The position numbers were made by a program, and so were the translations under genes. Below are positions 1 to 10,450 of a stretch of 64,000 nucleotides of DNA, piece by piece. The notes under the pieces were generated by a model, which worked only from the letters and a program-made list of their open reading frames with translations, searched no databases and was not told where the DNA came from. Numbering within the stretch: the stretch's first letter is position 1; every line of letters starts with the position of its first letter. The stretch is from Dama dama (Eukaryota; Chordata; Mammalia; Artiodactyla; Cervidae), in assembly GCF_033118175.1 (NCBI RefSeq), contig NC_083714.1, positions 13,888,001-13,952,000 on the forward strand, read 5' to 3'.

Positions 1-560
1 GTCAGGCTGAGCCTCTTTATACATGCTTAAATTGGCATTCGATTTCCTTGCCCTTGAATTATGTGCTCCTCTCATGTGCTCATTCTTCTCTTGTTGATTT
101 TGTTTTAAATACAAAATTGAATCCTGGGAGCTCTTTAGCTTTTGTAATACACCCGCAGATATTTCCCCCACTTTTGTCATCTGTTTTATAACTTTAAAGT
201 GAAAGTATTAGTAACTCAGTCATGTCTGACTCTTTGTGACCCTATGGTCTGCAGCCCACCAGGCTCCTCTGCTCATGGGGATTCTCCAGACAAGAATATT
301 GGAGTGGGTTGCCATGTCCTTTTCTAGGGGATCTTCCCAACCCAGGGATTGAGCCCAGATCTCTTGCATTGCAGGCAGATTCTTTACCATCTGAGCCACC
401 AGGGTGGCTTCGCTCATGATTTATTTTTGCCATGTATGATGTTTATATTTCTGTGTAATATATCTATTATTTCACGGCTTCTGAATTTTGAGTCATGACT
501 AGAAAGCCCTTCCTTACTCCAAGGTCATAAAAAAAATATCCCTTATTTTCTTTTGCTATG
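1..560 (-). repeat. Possible old L1 fragment split by Bov-tA
   Basis: The T-rich text on both sides of the SINE at 196-411 resembles antisense L1 sequence: GAGTCATGACTAGAAAGCCC, then a T-rich tail around 540-580. This is a weak match from memory. Confidence 0.35.
196..411 (-). repeat. Bov-tA SINE
   Basis: The plus strand shows the reverse of the Bov-tA consensus, from AAAGTGAAAGTATTAGTAAC through GCAAGAATATTGGAGTGGG-like text to TCTGAGCCACCAGGGTGG. The tRNA-Glu-derived head is therefore at the right end. Such elements are Pol III-type SINEs mobilised by BovB. Confidence 0.93.
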
Positions 561-704
561 TTAGTGGTTTGGTTTAAGTGTCTGTTTACATGCCCGTCAC
601 ACCAAGGACAGGAATTATTCTCTTGTTCTTCATATTTCTGGACTGAACGAAAGACTGTATATCCACACACTGCACATTGCCCATATTCTGTTAGACATCT
701 TACA

Positions 705-757
705 AGCTAACATTTATTGTGCGCTTTCCATGGACTAAGCACTCGTTAAGAGTTTCA
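705..757 (-). repeat. MIR SINE fragment
   Basis: Contains the reverse MIR signature GCTAACATTTATTGTGCGC and the GACTAAGCACTCGTTAAG segment. Confidence 0.6.
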
Positions 758-1224
758 TAGGGTGATGTTGAGCTGATTGAACCTGCACAAAGTTCACTAG
801 ACCAATGGGGTCCATGATACTGGATACGGGGAGTGGGGGTGGGGGGAGAATCGCATCTTCATTTGCATTAACTCCAACTGAAATGTAGTATTTCCTTCCA
901 TTCTGAATCACAGCAGCCCACAGTCCTTGGGTTGCATTTGCACTCCTTGGCATGTTGTCATTAATATAAATCAGATACTTCCTGCTTGTTTCAACTGCTC
1001 AGATATCTTGCAAAATCATTTGCACTTCATCATTACCTCAACATTTAAAAACAGTTTTTAAAAGTATTTTAATAACTGTATTTTGATAACTGTTTTGTTT
1101 TCTTTCATGACCCTGTATCTTTTTTTTTATACTTAACAGCTTTGAGTCAGAGCCCCAAAGTGCCCAAGGAATTTGTGGCACCACAGAGGTTAGCACCCCT
1201 GCCCTAGAGCTTAAACTGGCATTT

Positions 1225-1425
1225 GAAACCACTATAGGTAGTTGCTAGGTTTGGACAGACTGGGTTCAAATCCTGGTTTTGGCCCTTGGACTAGTGCCGT
1301 CGCCCGTATGCATATTTTCTCATTTGTAAAATGGGGATTGGTAGGTGTGTTGTGAGGGGTCAATGAGCTCACATATGTAAAGGTCCTGACACATGGTAAG
1401 CAGTATATTCTATATTTCTGGTATT
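1225..1425 (+). repeat. MIR SINE
   Basis: Ordered MIR landmarks: GGGTTCAAATCCTGGTTTTG, CTCATTTGTAAAATGGGGAT, a GAGGGGTCAATGAGC segment and CCTGACACATGGTAAGCAGT. Confidence 0.85.
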
Positions 1426-1549
1426 ATTACTGATGCTGTTATTATTTTTAACCACTTTACTGCCTCTTGTTAATTTCACATCTTATCTTCCAAGTATACC
1501 GTGGGTTCTTGGGGTCAGGTTGTGCCTTGCTGACTTCTGAAGTCAGCCC

Positions 1550-2460
1550 ATGCAGAGTGTCTGTCTGTCAGTGGACTTACCTTTGCTGACACCCCTCCTT
1601 TTAGATGTCTGTTTCTCCTTTGAGTCCCATGCCTTACCTGTCTCCTGGGTATCCTCCTTCTCTGGCTATTTCTCCTTGGGCTCCTTTGCCCTGCCTGTCT
1701 CAGAGATCCTGGCATTCCCCATCTGTAGCTCTGACTGCAGGCCTGAGGAGATATCTATGGTCAGCCTCCTCAGTTCCATGCTCCTCCTTCCAACCTGCTC
1801 TTCTCCTTCCTCCTCTACTTCTTATCTTAGTGCCGAAGCCAAAATTCCTGCCAGCTTCCTGGATCCCCTCCTCTGCCTAACCCCCAGTACCAATCAGTTC
1901 AGAAGTTCTGAGGATCCAAATTCTCGAAATGCTTGCACATGGGACATTCCTCTCTGTCCCCACCACCCCTGTCCTAGTGCAGGGTCTCAGCCTCCATTGC
2001 TGGGACTAGTACTTTCTTTCTTGTCTCCCCTCCCTGCCCACCCCACCATCCCCAATCAGCCCTACCTCCCACCCAGTCTGCCTTCTGTCCAGTCTCCAGA
2101 ATACCTTTCTAAAGAAAGCAAATCTGATCAGAATTCTCTCCACTGCTTCAAATTCTCATGCAGGATAAAGACCAAACTCCTCCTTTATGGGCATTCCAGA
2201 CTGTTCACAGTCAGACATTTGCCTGTCTCTTTGACCTCATTTCCCATCACTTAGACTTCAGCTCCCATTACTTTACTTTCAAAGCCCCACCTGCTTCCGT
2301 TCTTGCCGCTCCCATCTCCCCTCCCCCGCCCCCCACCGCGTATACACACCAGCTTCTCTACTTGGGCCTGGAAGAGTCTGTGTCCTCCCCCGCAAATTAA
2401 CTCAAAGGTGCTACCTCCTCTCTGGATCTATGTCTGACTTTCCTAGGCGACCTAAGGCAC
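1550..2460 (+). repeat. Pyrimidine-rich block with L2-like segment
   Basis: CT-rich sequence. From about 2035 it resembles the L2 LINE 3' region: AAATCTGATCAGAATTCTCT, then AAATTCTCATGCAGGATAAA, then CAAACTCCTCC. The 234-residue open frame here reflects low complexity and this repeat, not a gene. Confidence 0.55.
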
Positions 2461-2520
2461 ATTTTCCTGAAAGTTCCCTATACTTTTAATAATTCTGTAT
2501 CTAATTGTTTAATTTGTGTT

Positions 2521-2539
2521 TAGCCACTAGGTGGCAGTC
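2521..2539 (+). promoter_or_regulatory. CTCF-consensus motif
   Basis: TAGCCACTAGGTGGCAGTC fits every position of the 19-base CTCF consensus YDRCCASYAGRKGGCRSYV. CTCF is the zinc-finger architectural protein that sets chromatin loop anchors. Binding is inferred from the motif alone. Confidence 0.6.
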
Positions 2540-2639
2540 TTGTCTTTTCATCATTTCAGGAGATGACGATAATTAAGATCATGTTTTATTTGAATTTAAA
2601 TTAATGATTGTTAAATTACTAGTGTTTATTATAAATAAG

Positions 2640-3210
2640 ATGCTATAGGAGCCAGGGAGAGGATGAAGTCTTCTGAGGCCCCAGGATATTGGTCTGGTTA
2701 GCCATGGTGCGATTGGGGGATTGAGTGCCCCTCATGGAGAGGGAACTCAGAAGGAAGGAGCATATTTTAAGGCGGAAGATTATTTTACTTGAGTTTAAGG
2801 TACTTCTAGGCTCACCAGACTAAAATGTCTAGGAGGCAGTTGGGTGGAATATTCTGGAGCTCTTCAGGGGAGTCTGGGCTGGAGGCGGACTTCGATATCT
2901 TTAGTGTCAAAGTAGTAGATATAAACATGGGAGTAGATGAGATGATTCAGGCTAACTGTGTAGGTGGGGAAGAATTAGGACTTAGAAAAAGGCCTTGGGG
3001 GACATCAACCTGTAAATAGACAGGAAGACGAATGTAAGGAGATGGCAGGAATCATCAGAGCAACAGGAGGAGTGGCTGGTTTTCCTGGTAGCTAAGGCAG
3101 GAGAAATTGTCATGAAAGGACTGGTGACCCCAGAGTGCCTCATTGTTTCAGAGGATTCCAGGGAAATGAGGCCACTGGAGAAGGGATGGGAAGGAAGTGG
3201 TTAAGAGTGT
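2640..3210 (-). repeat. L2 LINE fragment, antisense
   Basis: Purine-rich text matching antisense L2 ORF sequence: ATGTCTAGGAGGCAGTTGGG, GAGTCTGGGCTGGAGG and GGAGTAGATGAGATGATTCA, in the same order as in the longer antisense L2 at 7952-11490. Confidence 0.6.
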
Positions 3211-3514
3211 TAAGGAAGGAGGGGTGAAGGGCCTTGTGGAGCCAAGGGAAGGGCCCCTCTCCCACGCTTTCCCCTCCTCCCCTTCCTCTCTGCCTAAGGC
3301 TGGGCACCTTCAGATGCCAAGATGAAGGTTGGTTGTGAGAGGGCGCATTGAAGGCACTGAGAGAAAGGGAAATGGATGACTTACAAGGTGATGACAGCTG
3401 CTGAGGATCAAAGGGCTTGATGGTAGACTGAGAAGGGTAATAACAAGAGGAGTAAGTGCTGCGGGAAATGGGAGAAGGAGATAAGTCTAGATTGTTCCAG
3501 TGCTTTCCAGTGGA

Positions 3515-3690
3515 ATATGCTGTGATAACAGATATTCTATATCCGCTCTGTTCATCATGGCAGCCACCAGCTCCAGGTGTCTCCTGAGCAGATGAAATAT
3601 GGATAGTGCGGCTGAAGAGCTAGGACTGGGGAATTTCTACATTTAACAAACTTGAATTGCAGTGGAAACAGCTACTGCTATGTTGGACAG
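3515..3690 (+). repeat. MER3-like hAT DNA transposon remnant
   Basis: Diverged MER3 landmarks in order: AGATATTCTATATCCGCTCT, CATGGCAGCCACCAGC, GATAGTGCGGCTGAAGAGC, ACATTTAACAAACTTGAATT and the end GCTATGTTGGACAG. Confidence 0.6.
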
Positions 3691-4720
3691 TGTAGCTCAT
3701 CTTCAACCTTCTGGTTGGTGGCCAGCACTGAGGGGGTTCCCCCTGAAACATCTCCTTGCATTCTTCCAGTACTAATCTGGTCAGTCACCCAGTTTTCTCC
3801 AGGAGGACTCTGCAGCTGGAGTGCAGGAGCAGAACATCTGGGTTGAGAGGAGGGTCATCCAAGGAACAATGAAAATGGGCTGTTTTAATGTCAGCTGAGC
3901 AGGCACCCAGCACCTCAGTGTCAGCAGGGCTGGGCGAGAACTTGCAGCTTTGATGTTGATACCTCATATAGAGCTTCCTGCTCTGGATCTAAGAGCCAGG
4001 TTTCCTTGGGGTGGGGAGGTGGAGAGGCCATTCTGTGCACAGGTGGCAGGTTCAGAGGGAGTTGACGCTGGTGGGGCCACCATCTTGGGTTTCCATGGGT
4101 TTCCGGCAGGATGGCTTGGATGACAGCCAGCTTGAGGACCTGTGGGACTAGTGGCACAACTCCCTGCTCTGGGAACTCCCTCTTCTCCATCCTTGTGGGG
4201 GTTCTTTGGTTGGTTCGTTGTGGCAGTTTTCATCTAAGGACAGTTTCTTAACCCGGAATCCACAAGTAGGAATTAAGCGATCCATTAACTTGGATGAGAA
4301 AAAATAATCACATCTTTGTTTTCACTATCCTCCAGCAGAAACGCAGCACATGAATGTAAGGATGAGTCCTACCTGTGGCTTGGTTGTCAATAGCAATTGC
4401 AGATGGCTTCCTATCATGTTACAGTTGTGGCAGATAGCTCAGAATGCTGTTTATGCTCATCACTACTTTGAAATTATAGTAGCTGCTAGCTCTTATTATT
4501 AAACACATTAGTAAAGAAGCATAAGTACTGTATTACAAATCTGTTTAAATGTTTTGATAATCTTCTCTTAATGTCATTGGCCTCTTTGGTAACCCTCTGC
4601 CTTTTATTTTATGCGTGTAAAACACTGTTCTGGGAAGGGATTCGTCAGTGTCCTCATGTAGCCAGGCACAGGAAAGCTAGCAAGCCCCGCCTTCAGGCTG
4701 TTTGGAAACCCCTATATGTT

Positions 4721-4735
4721 TCACTAGATGGCACT
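4721..4735 (+). promoter_or_regulatory. CTCF-like motif
   Basis: TCACTAGATGGCACT matches the CTCF core CCASYAGRKGGCRSY except for the first C. It continues CTTGT, so it shares an extended string with the 2521 site. Motif evidence only. Confidence 0.4.
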
Positions 4736-4841
4736 CTTGTTTCAGACTTGGAACAGTGGACGCTCAGGCTTAAAGCGAGGTGACAAGGTTATTTTGAAGT
4801 CCAAGGGAAGATGTCCTTTGGGGACATCTCAGGCTTCCCAA

Positions 4842-5061
4842 GGGCTTCCCAGGTGGCGCTAGTGCTAAAGAACCCACCTGTCAATGCAGCAGATATAAGA
4901 GATGTGGGTTTGATCCGTAGGTTGGGAAGATTCCCTGGAGGAGGAAGGCCTGGCAATCCACTCCAGTATTCTTGCCTGGAGAATCCCACAGACAGAGGAG
5001 GCTGGCAGATTACAGTCCATGGGGCTCAAATAGTTGGATGTGACTGAGCACACACACACAG
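4842..5061 (+). repeat. Bov-tA SINE
   Basis: Starts GGGCTTCCCAGGTGGCGCTA (tRNA head). It continues through GGTTTGATCC (B-box-like), CCACTCCAGTATTCTTGCCT and ACAGTCCATGGGG, and ends in a CA-rich tail. Confidence 0.93.
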
Positions 5062-5745
5062 GAAACTGGGATGTGAGAACCCCCATGTTGTTTGATCCAG
5101 ACTTTACACTTATCTTTTGCAAGATGAGGGTTGTAATGTAGCCCCATGCTAGCTTCTAGGGCAGTTAAAGCAAGAGCACTTTGGCCTGTGATGTCCCCAG
5201 GTTTTCATATCACCCTCAGTTCCAGGTGGTGCCCTTTGTTTCTTCCTTACCCCAGGTCAGCTCACCACCCTGCTTGTCTGTCTAGCTTTGGGATACTGGG
5301 AAATTTCTCTTTCACTGGCTTCTCAGTTCCACTTGGCTGATGGGGTGAGGGGCAGTGGAAAGGCTAAGGGATTCGGGTGGATTCTGAAGTCTCCTGAGAG
5401 GTTTCTTTGGGTGAGGGAAGAGCGGGGAGTTTGAGAAATTGGCCCTGGGTTGAGCCCTGTGGAGGAGGGTGGGTAAGTGAGTTTCTGAAGACTGTAAGAC
5501 TTTCCCTGCTGAAGAGGAAGTATTTGGGGCTCAGGAGTGCTTTGTGGTAGCAGTGGATTAAGTCAAGTATTTCCTGCCTTAATTTTATCAGCTTCTGGGA
5601 GACACTGCTCCTCACATCTGGCCAGACCATGGCCCCCCACACTGGTAGTTTTCCCTAGACCTCTTGGTATGTCTTTCAGCTCCAGAATTCCTCCTAAGGC
5701 AGCGTGGTTGAAAGACAGCATCAGAATCACCTGATGTGCTTCTTG

Positions 5746-5963
5746 TTGTTCAGGCACTCAGTAGTGTCCTATTCTTTGTGACCCCATGGACTGCAGCCCG
5801 CGAGTCTCCTCTGTCCATGGGATTTCCCAGGCAAGAATACTGGAGTATTCTGTGTTGCCATGCCTTCCTCCAGGGGATCTTCCCGACCCAGGGATCGACC
5901 CATGTCTCCTGCAGCTCCAGACTTGCAGGTGGATTCTTTATTGCTGAGCCAGTGGGGAAGCCC
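5746..5963 (-). repeat. Bov-tA SINE
   Basis: Reverse-oriented copy from GTTGTTCAGGCACTCAG to GAGCCAGTGGGGAAGCCC, with GGCAAGAATACTGGAGTATT and GACCCAGGGATCGACCC inside. It sits beside a MER5A copy. Confidence 0.93.
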
Positions 5964-5969
5964 ATGTCT

Positions 5970-6160
5970 CTTGCATTGTGGTCCTTGGACTAACAGCCTA
6001 ATCAGAGAACGTATTAGAAATGCAAATGCGAATTCTCAGATTCTGGATTCTAGGCCCCACCTCAGACCTACTGAATCAGAAAGTCCTGGGTGGGGCCCAG
6101 CAAAGATGCCTTTTAACAAGCCCTCCAGGGGATTCTGATACAGGTGGAAGGTGTAGCCTC
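5970..6160 (-). repeat. MER5A hAT-Charlie remnant
   Basis: The reverse MER5A order is clear: TGTGGTCCTTGGACTAACAG, ATTAGAAATGCAAATGCG, CCCCACCTCAGACCTACTGA, TGGGTGGGGCCCAGCAAAG and CCTCCAGGGGATTCTGATAC. Confidence 0.85.
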
Positions 6161-6334
6161 ATTGCATCAAATGATCCAAGAGCTGGCTTCCCCTTGCTGA
6201 GAGCTCACCAGCCAGTACTAACTGTAGGACACGTATGAGGCATAGTGGGGCTTGTGTTTAAATAGTACTTTCCCCCTAAATTACCTCTGTGCTCCTTTAG
6301 CTTTTCTATCCCTACATGCTCCTGTAAGGTACAG

Positions 6335-6478
6335 AGAGCCTGAGATTAGATTTCCCCCAGCAGGGCTCTGAGGCTTAGAGGGGTTTTGATCCACACAGCG
6401 GATCTCACAGCAACTGGCGAAGAACAGAAGCAGGGACCTGGGTCTCTGGACTCCAGTGCTTGTCTGCTAGGTCAGGTC
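6335..6478 (-). repeat. MIR-like fragment
   Basis: GGCTCTGAGGCTTAGAGGGG, GATCTCACAGCAACTGGCG and CAGGGACCTGGGTCTCTGGA follow the reverse MIR order. Confidence 0.5.
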
Positions 6479-6875
6479 TCCCTGTTGAAGTCTTTGCCAG
6501 CTCAGGGTCCTCACTCTGCTTTTGGCAGAGGGCTGGTTTTCTGATCCTCATGGGTGAAGGTGGGTCTTTATGTGCCTTCACTGTAGGCTAAGTGGCCCAC
6601 TGGGCACTTGAGGGTGAAACCTAGCCAGAGTGGGCTCTCCAGCCCCTCAGGATAAAACGGTCAACCAAGTTGACCTTCCACATGGACCCCCAACTTTGGA
6701 CAGTCTCCGCCTCCCCTTATATTAAGCAGTCTAGAGGGTACAGTTCGTTTGATCCGGTGCCTGGATGGCAGGAGTCCTGACTTGGACCTGTACTCAATGG
6801 CCAAGGATGGGAAATCACACATCCATGATCATCTGTCTTCTGGGTAACTATGGCAGAAGCTAAAAGTGAAGATTC

Positions 6876-6981
6876 TGGGACTTCCCTGGGGGTCCAGTGG
6901 TTAAGACTCCATGCTTCCAGAGACCATGGCTTCGATCCCTGATTGGGGAACTAAGATCCCACATGCGAAAAAAAAAAAGCA
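6876..6981 (+). repeat. CHR-type SINE
   Basis: Begins GGGACTTCCCTGGGGGTCCA and GTGGTTAAGACTCCATGCTT, then CTTCGATCCCTGATTGGGG and AAGATCCCACATGCG with an A-rich tail. This is the tRNA-Glu-derived CHR family shared by ruminants, hippos and whales, not the Bov-tA family. The copy is short. Confidence 0.85.
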
Positions 6982-7059
6982 AAGAAATGAAGGTTTCTCA
7001 TTTAAAGGGCAGCAAAGGTGGCATGGCATTGTTGTCAGGAACTAGACTTGTTGTTTTAT

Positions 7060-7560
7060 CCCCTATCCCCAAATCTACATCTTCTCTGATGTTCCCCATC
7101 CTACTGAGTGGTACCACCACCCACACCAAAAATCTAAAGATAATCATTGGCCTTTTACCACCCCCATCCCATCAATCCAATCAATTGGATCTGATCATTT
7201 CTCAAATTCATTCCTACTACTCCTATTTTGAGCTTCCCAGATGGCACTAGTGGTAAAGAGCCCACCTGCCAATTCAGGAGAAGCAATTCAATCCCTGGGT
7301 CAGGAAGATCCCCTGGAGAAGGAAATGGCAACCCACTACAGTATTCTTGCCTAGGAAATCCATGGACAGAGGAGCCTGGCAGGCTATAGTCCATAGCATT
7401 GCAAAGAGTTGAACACAACTGAAGCAACTTAGCATATAACACACCTCCTATTTTATTTAGTTCAGATCTGATCATCCTGACTTGGTCTATTACAGCAGCT
7501 TCAATACTGGTCTCCCTGCCTCTCATCTCACCCTATTTCAATCAGCAGCCAGGTGAGGAG
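7060..7560 (+). repeat. L2 LINE fragment split by Bov-tA
   Basis: CCCATCCCATCAATCCAATC before the SINE and CTATTACAGCAGCTTCAATA, CTGGTCTCCCTGCCTCTC after it follow L2 ORF sense order. The SINE at 7229-7444 therefore inserted into an older L2. Confidence 0.6.
7229..7444 (+). repeat. Bov-tA SINE
   Basis: Runs from AGCTTCCCAGATGGCACTAG through AAGATCCCCTGGAGAAGG and GGAGCCTGGCAGGCTATAG to ACACAACTGAAGCAACTTAG. Confidence 0.92.
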
Positions 7561-7574
7561 CCCTGTCCATTACC

Positions 7575-7690
7575 ATGTATAGTCTGAGGACCAGCAGTAC
7601 CTGGGAGCCAGTTAGAAATGCAGAGTCTCTAGCCCCCACCCCAGACTGCCTCAAAGCCCACCTTTTAACTGGATCTCAAGGTTATTTGTA
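7575..7690 (-). repeat. MER5-type hAT remnant
   Basis: GAGGACCAGCAGTACCTGGG, GTTAGAAATGCAGAGTCTCT and CCCACCCCAGACTGCC match MER5A in reverse. Confidence 0.7.
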
Positions 7691-7716
7691 AAGTTCAGTC
7701 TATCTAATGTTGCAAA

Positions 7717-7830
7717 GTGGAAGTTGCTCAGTCATGTCCAACTCTTTGAGACTTCATAGACTGTAGCCTGCCAGGCTCTTCTGTCCATGGGATTTTCTAG
7801 GCAAGAATACTGGTTGCCATTCCCTTCTCC
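7717..7830 (-). repeat. 5'-truncated Bov SINE with target-site duplication
   Basis: Reverse copy of the Bov-A part only (GTTGCTCAGTCATGTCCAAC to GCCATTCCCTTCTCC), without the tRNA head. It is bracketed by a perfect 11-base duplication AATGTTGCAAA at 7706-7716 and 7831-7841. Confidence 0.9.
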
Positions 7831-8889
7831 AATGTTGCAAAAAGGCTTCTTAAAGAATTGGCCCTCATCTCCTGTTTATGCCTCTGTCTCCACTTGATAA
7901 TCCATTGAGACTCAATGATATAAAGTGCTTGAACATACTGGGCCACTTGCTTCATTCTTTCCGCAAATATGAGTTGAACCCCCTACTTAGTGTTAGGCAC
8001 TTGTGGGGATGAAGCAGCGAGTAAAAGGAATACATATTCTTGCTTTCACGAAGCTTACTTTCTTTTGTGGGAGGAGACAGTAAAGAAATAAATAAATAGC
8101 AATAAATAAAATATATAGCAAGTCAGATGATGTTAAGTGTATAGAGGCAGAGTTCAAGCAGGTAAGGGGCATAGTGCTGCTGAGTGGGTGGGGAGAGTGA
8201 AGGATGGCCATGCTGAGAATATGACACTTGAGCAAAGGCTTGCAGGTTTCTGGATATCTGGAAGAGTATAAAAAGCAGAGAAAATAATAATGAGTGTAAA
8301 GACCCAGAGACACAGGAGTCTTTCTAGAGTATTCTAGCAATAGCAAGTTGGTCAGTGTGTCTAGAGCCATGTAAAGGAAGGGGAAAGTAATAGGAGAGGA
8401 GGTCAGAGAGTTGATATGGGTGAGGGACAAACCATATCTAGGGTCTCATAGACCATTAAGAACTTGCCATTTTCTTCTTAGGGAAATGGGAGGCCATTGG
8501 AGGGTTTTGAGCAGAGGACTGACATGATCTGAGTTCATCTTTCAAGGGATCACCTAGTTGCTATGCTGAAATTTTACTATCCTGTAAGGGCACAGGGTAG
8601 AAGTTGGGAGATCTGTAAGTAATGTTTGTAATAAAAGAGAAAGGAGGTGTCAGTGACTTGAGCACTAACAGTAGAGGTGGAGAAAACTCATTGGATTCCA
8701 GATACATACAGAAGGTAGAGCCAACAGGATTTGCTGATGGATCAGATGTGGGATGTGAGAGAGAGGACTCACAGATAACTCTAAGGTTTTTGATCTGAAT
8801 AACTTAAATGGATTGCCATTTATGAAGATAAGGAAGGCTAGGAGAAGGGGTTTTGTGCTTGTTTATTGCTTGTTTGGAGAGGTGGGAGT

Positions 8890-9600
8890 GCTCTTCAGTG
8901 ACCTAGTGTTGTATAGCATGCCCCAAACTTAGTAGCTTAAAATAATGACTTATTATTTTTCACAGTTGTGTAGGTTAACTGAGTAATTCTTTGTCATGGA
9001 CTTAATATGTGTGTCCAACCCTGAAATTCATATGTTGACGTCCTAACCCCCTAATGTGATGCTATTTGGGAGGTGGGAGTCTTTGGAACATAATTAGGGT
9101 TGGATGAGGTCATAGGGGTGGGGCTTTTACAATTGTGATTAGTGCCGTGATGAGAAGAGGCCATGGGAAGAGGCCATAGAATTCCCTAGCTCCTTCTACC
9201 ATGTGAGAACACAGCCAAAAGTTGTCTGTCTGTGGACAGAGAAGTGGGTTCTCACCGAACAAGTCTACCGGGGCCTTGATCCTGGACCTGCCAGCCTCCA
9301 GAACAGTGAGAAATAAATTTCTAATGTTTAAGCCACCTAGTTTATGGTATTTTGCTATAGCTGCCTGAGCTAAAACATTTTTTTCTACTTACTGGTCCTG
9401 CTTGGACTCAACTGGTACAGTTGGAATGGCTGGGCCTCTCTATTGATGAGGCGTTTCATGGCATGGGGGGTCTCGGGCAGCATTCCAAGAGGGCAAGCTC
9501 CAGTGCATGAGAACTTATCAAGCCCCTGATCCCATCTTTTTGAAGTCCCATTGATCAAAGCAAGTTGCCTGGCTTAGCCAGATGGGCCATATGGCCAAAT
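8890..9600 (+). repeat. Unnamed old repeat split by an MLT1 LTR
   Basis: AACTTAGTAGCTTAAAATAA and TTATTATTTTTCACAGTTGT (8930-8970), then GGAATGGCTGGGCCTCTC and TTGATCAAAGCAAGTTGCCT (9430-9570), read like two halves of one common mammalian repeat I recognise but cannot name. The MLT1 copy separates them. Confidence 0.45.
8992..9377 (+). repeat. MLT1-type solo LTR (ERVL-MaLR)
   Basis: An ordered match to the MLT1 LTR: TGTCATGGACTTAATATGTG, AATTCATATGTTGACGTCC, GGTTGGATGAGGTCATAGGG, CCATGTGAGAACACAGCC, CTCCAGAACAGTGAGAAATA and TTTGCTATAGCTGCCTGAGC. It is about 386 bases, a full-length LTR with no internal retroviral genes beside it. It is an old non-coding relic. Confidence 0.88.
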
Positions 9601-10179
9601 CAGTGTGGGAAAGGAATTCATAAGGGTGTGGATACTGGAAACCAGTACTGTAACGATCTACCATAGAAGCCAAAATCAAAAGCTGGGTTTAAGAGAAAGA
9701 CACCCACTTAGATATCCAAGCGCAGATAGTGAGCAGACTGTGAGCTGTGTGAACCTGGAGTTCAAGGCAGTGGTCCAGACTGAGATGAAAATGTTGGAGT
9801 CATCAGCAGGTATTAAAGCCATGCAATTGGTTGACATAACCTAGGGAATGAAAGTCTGTAGAGAAAAGAAAAGCTCGAGTTCTGCAGTCTGATTCTCTCC
9901 ATCATTTAGAGGTCAAGGAGCTGAGGAGGAAGCAGTAACAGAGATCAAGAGGAAGGCGGGCTATAAGGCAGGAGTGGGGGAGCTAAGACAGCAGCGTCCC
10001 AGAAGCCAAGTGAAGAATGTTGCAAGACACAGAGGGTGCCTAAGATGAGGCCTGAGAGTTGGCCATTGGATTTAGCAATGGAAAGGTTGTTTGTGACCTG
10101 GACAGGAGCTGTTTTGGTGCAGTGGAGGGAGAGACCTGGAAGAGAGGAGCTGTAGACATGGCAGTATAGACAAGTGCTG

Positions 10180-10450
10180 TCCAGTAAAAGCTTGGTAGCA
10201 ACATAAGTGTATCAAATGTCCTTGTAGTCACACTAAAGAAAGGTAATAGAAATGAAATTAATTTTAATAATGTAACTGATATTTAACCCACTAGATCTAA
10301 AATATTATCCTTCCTGAATAATCTGTAAAATCGTTACTGGGATATTTTACATCCTTTGAAATCCGGTAGTATTTTTTACACTAATAGCACATCTCAGTTC
10401 AGACTAGCCAAATCTCAAATGTTAACTAGCCATGCATGGCAGTGGCTACC
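10180..10450 (+). repeat. hAT-Charlie-type DNA transposon remnant
   Basis: Begins TGCTGTCCAGTAA and ends GGCTACCATATCAGACAGGG, which are diverged inverted ends. Between them are TGAAATTAATTTTAATAATG, TTTGAAATCCGGTAGTATTT and GCACATCTCAGTTCAGACTA, a common mammalian hAT element. I am unsure of the family name. Confidence 0.65.

Noticed and set aside
831..846. G-rich run as a G-quadruplex
   Set aside because: Only three usable G-tracts.
1550..2254. Longest plus-strand open frame (234 residues)
   Set aside because: Ser/Pro/Leu-rich product of a pyrimidine-rich, partly L2-derived block; no domain, no splice or promoter context.
7993..8430. 145-residue minus-strand open frame
   Set aside because: Falls on the 3' part of an L2 LINE; not a host gene.
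8992..9377. Intact endogenous retrovirus
   Set aside because: Only a solo MLT1 LTR is present; no paired LTR or gag, pol or env-like frame nearby.
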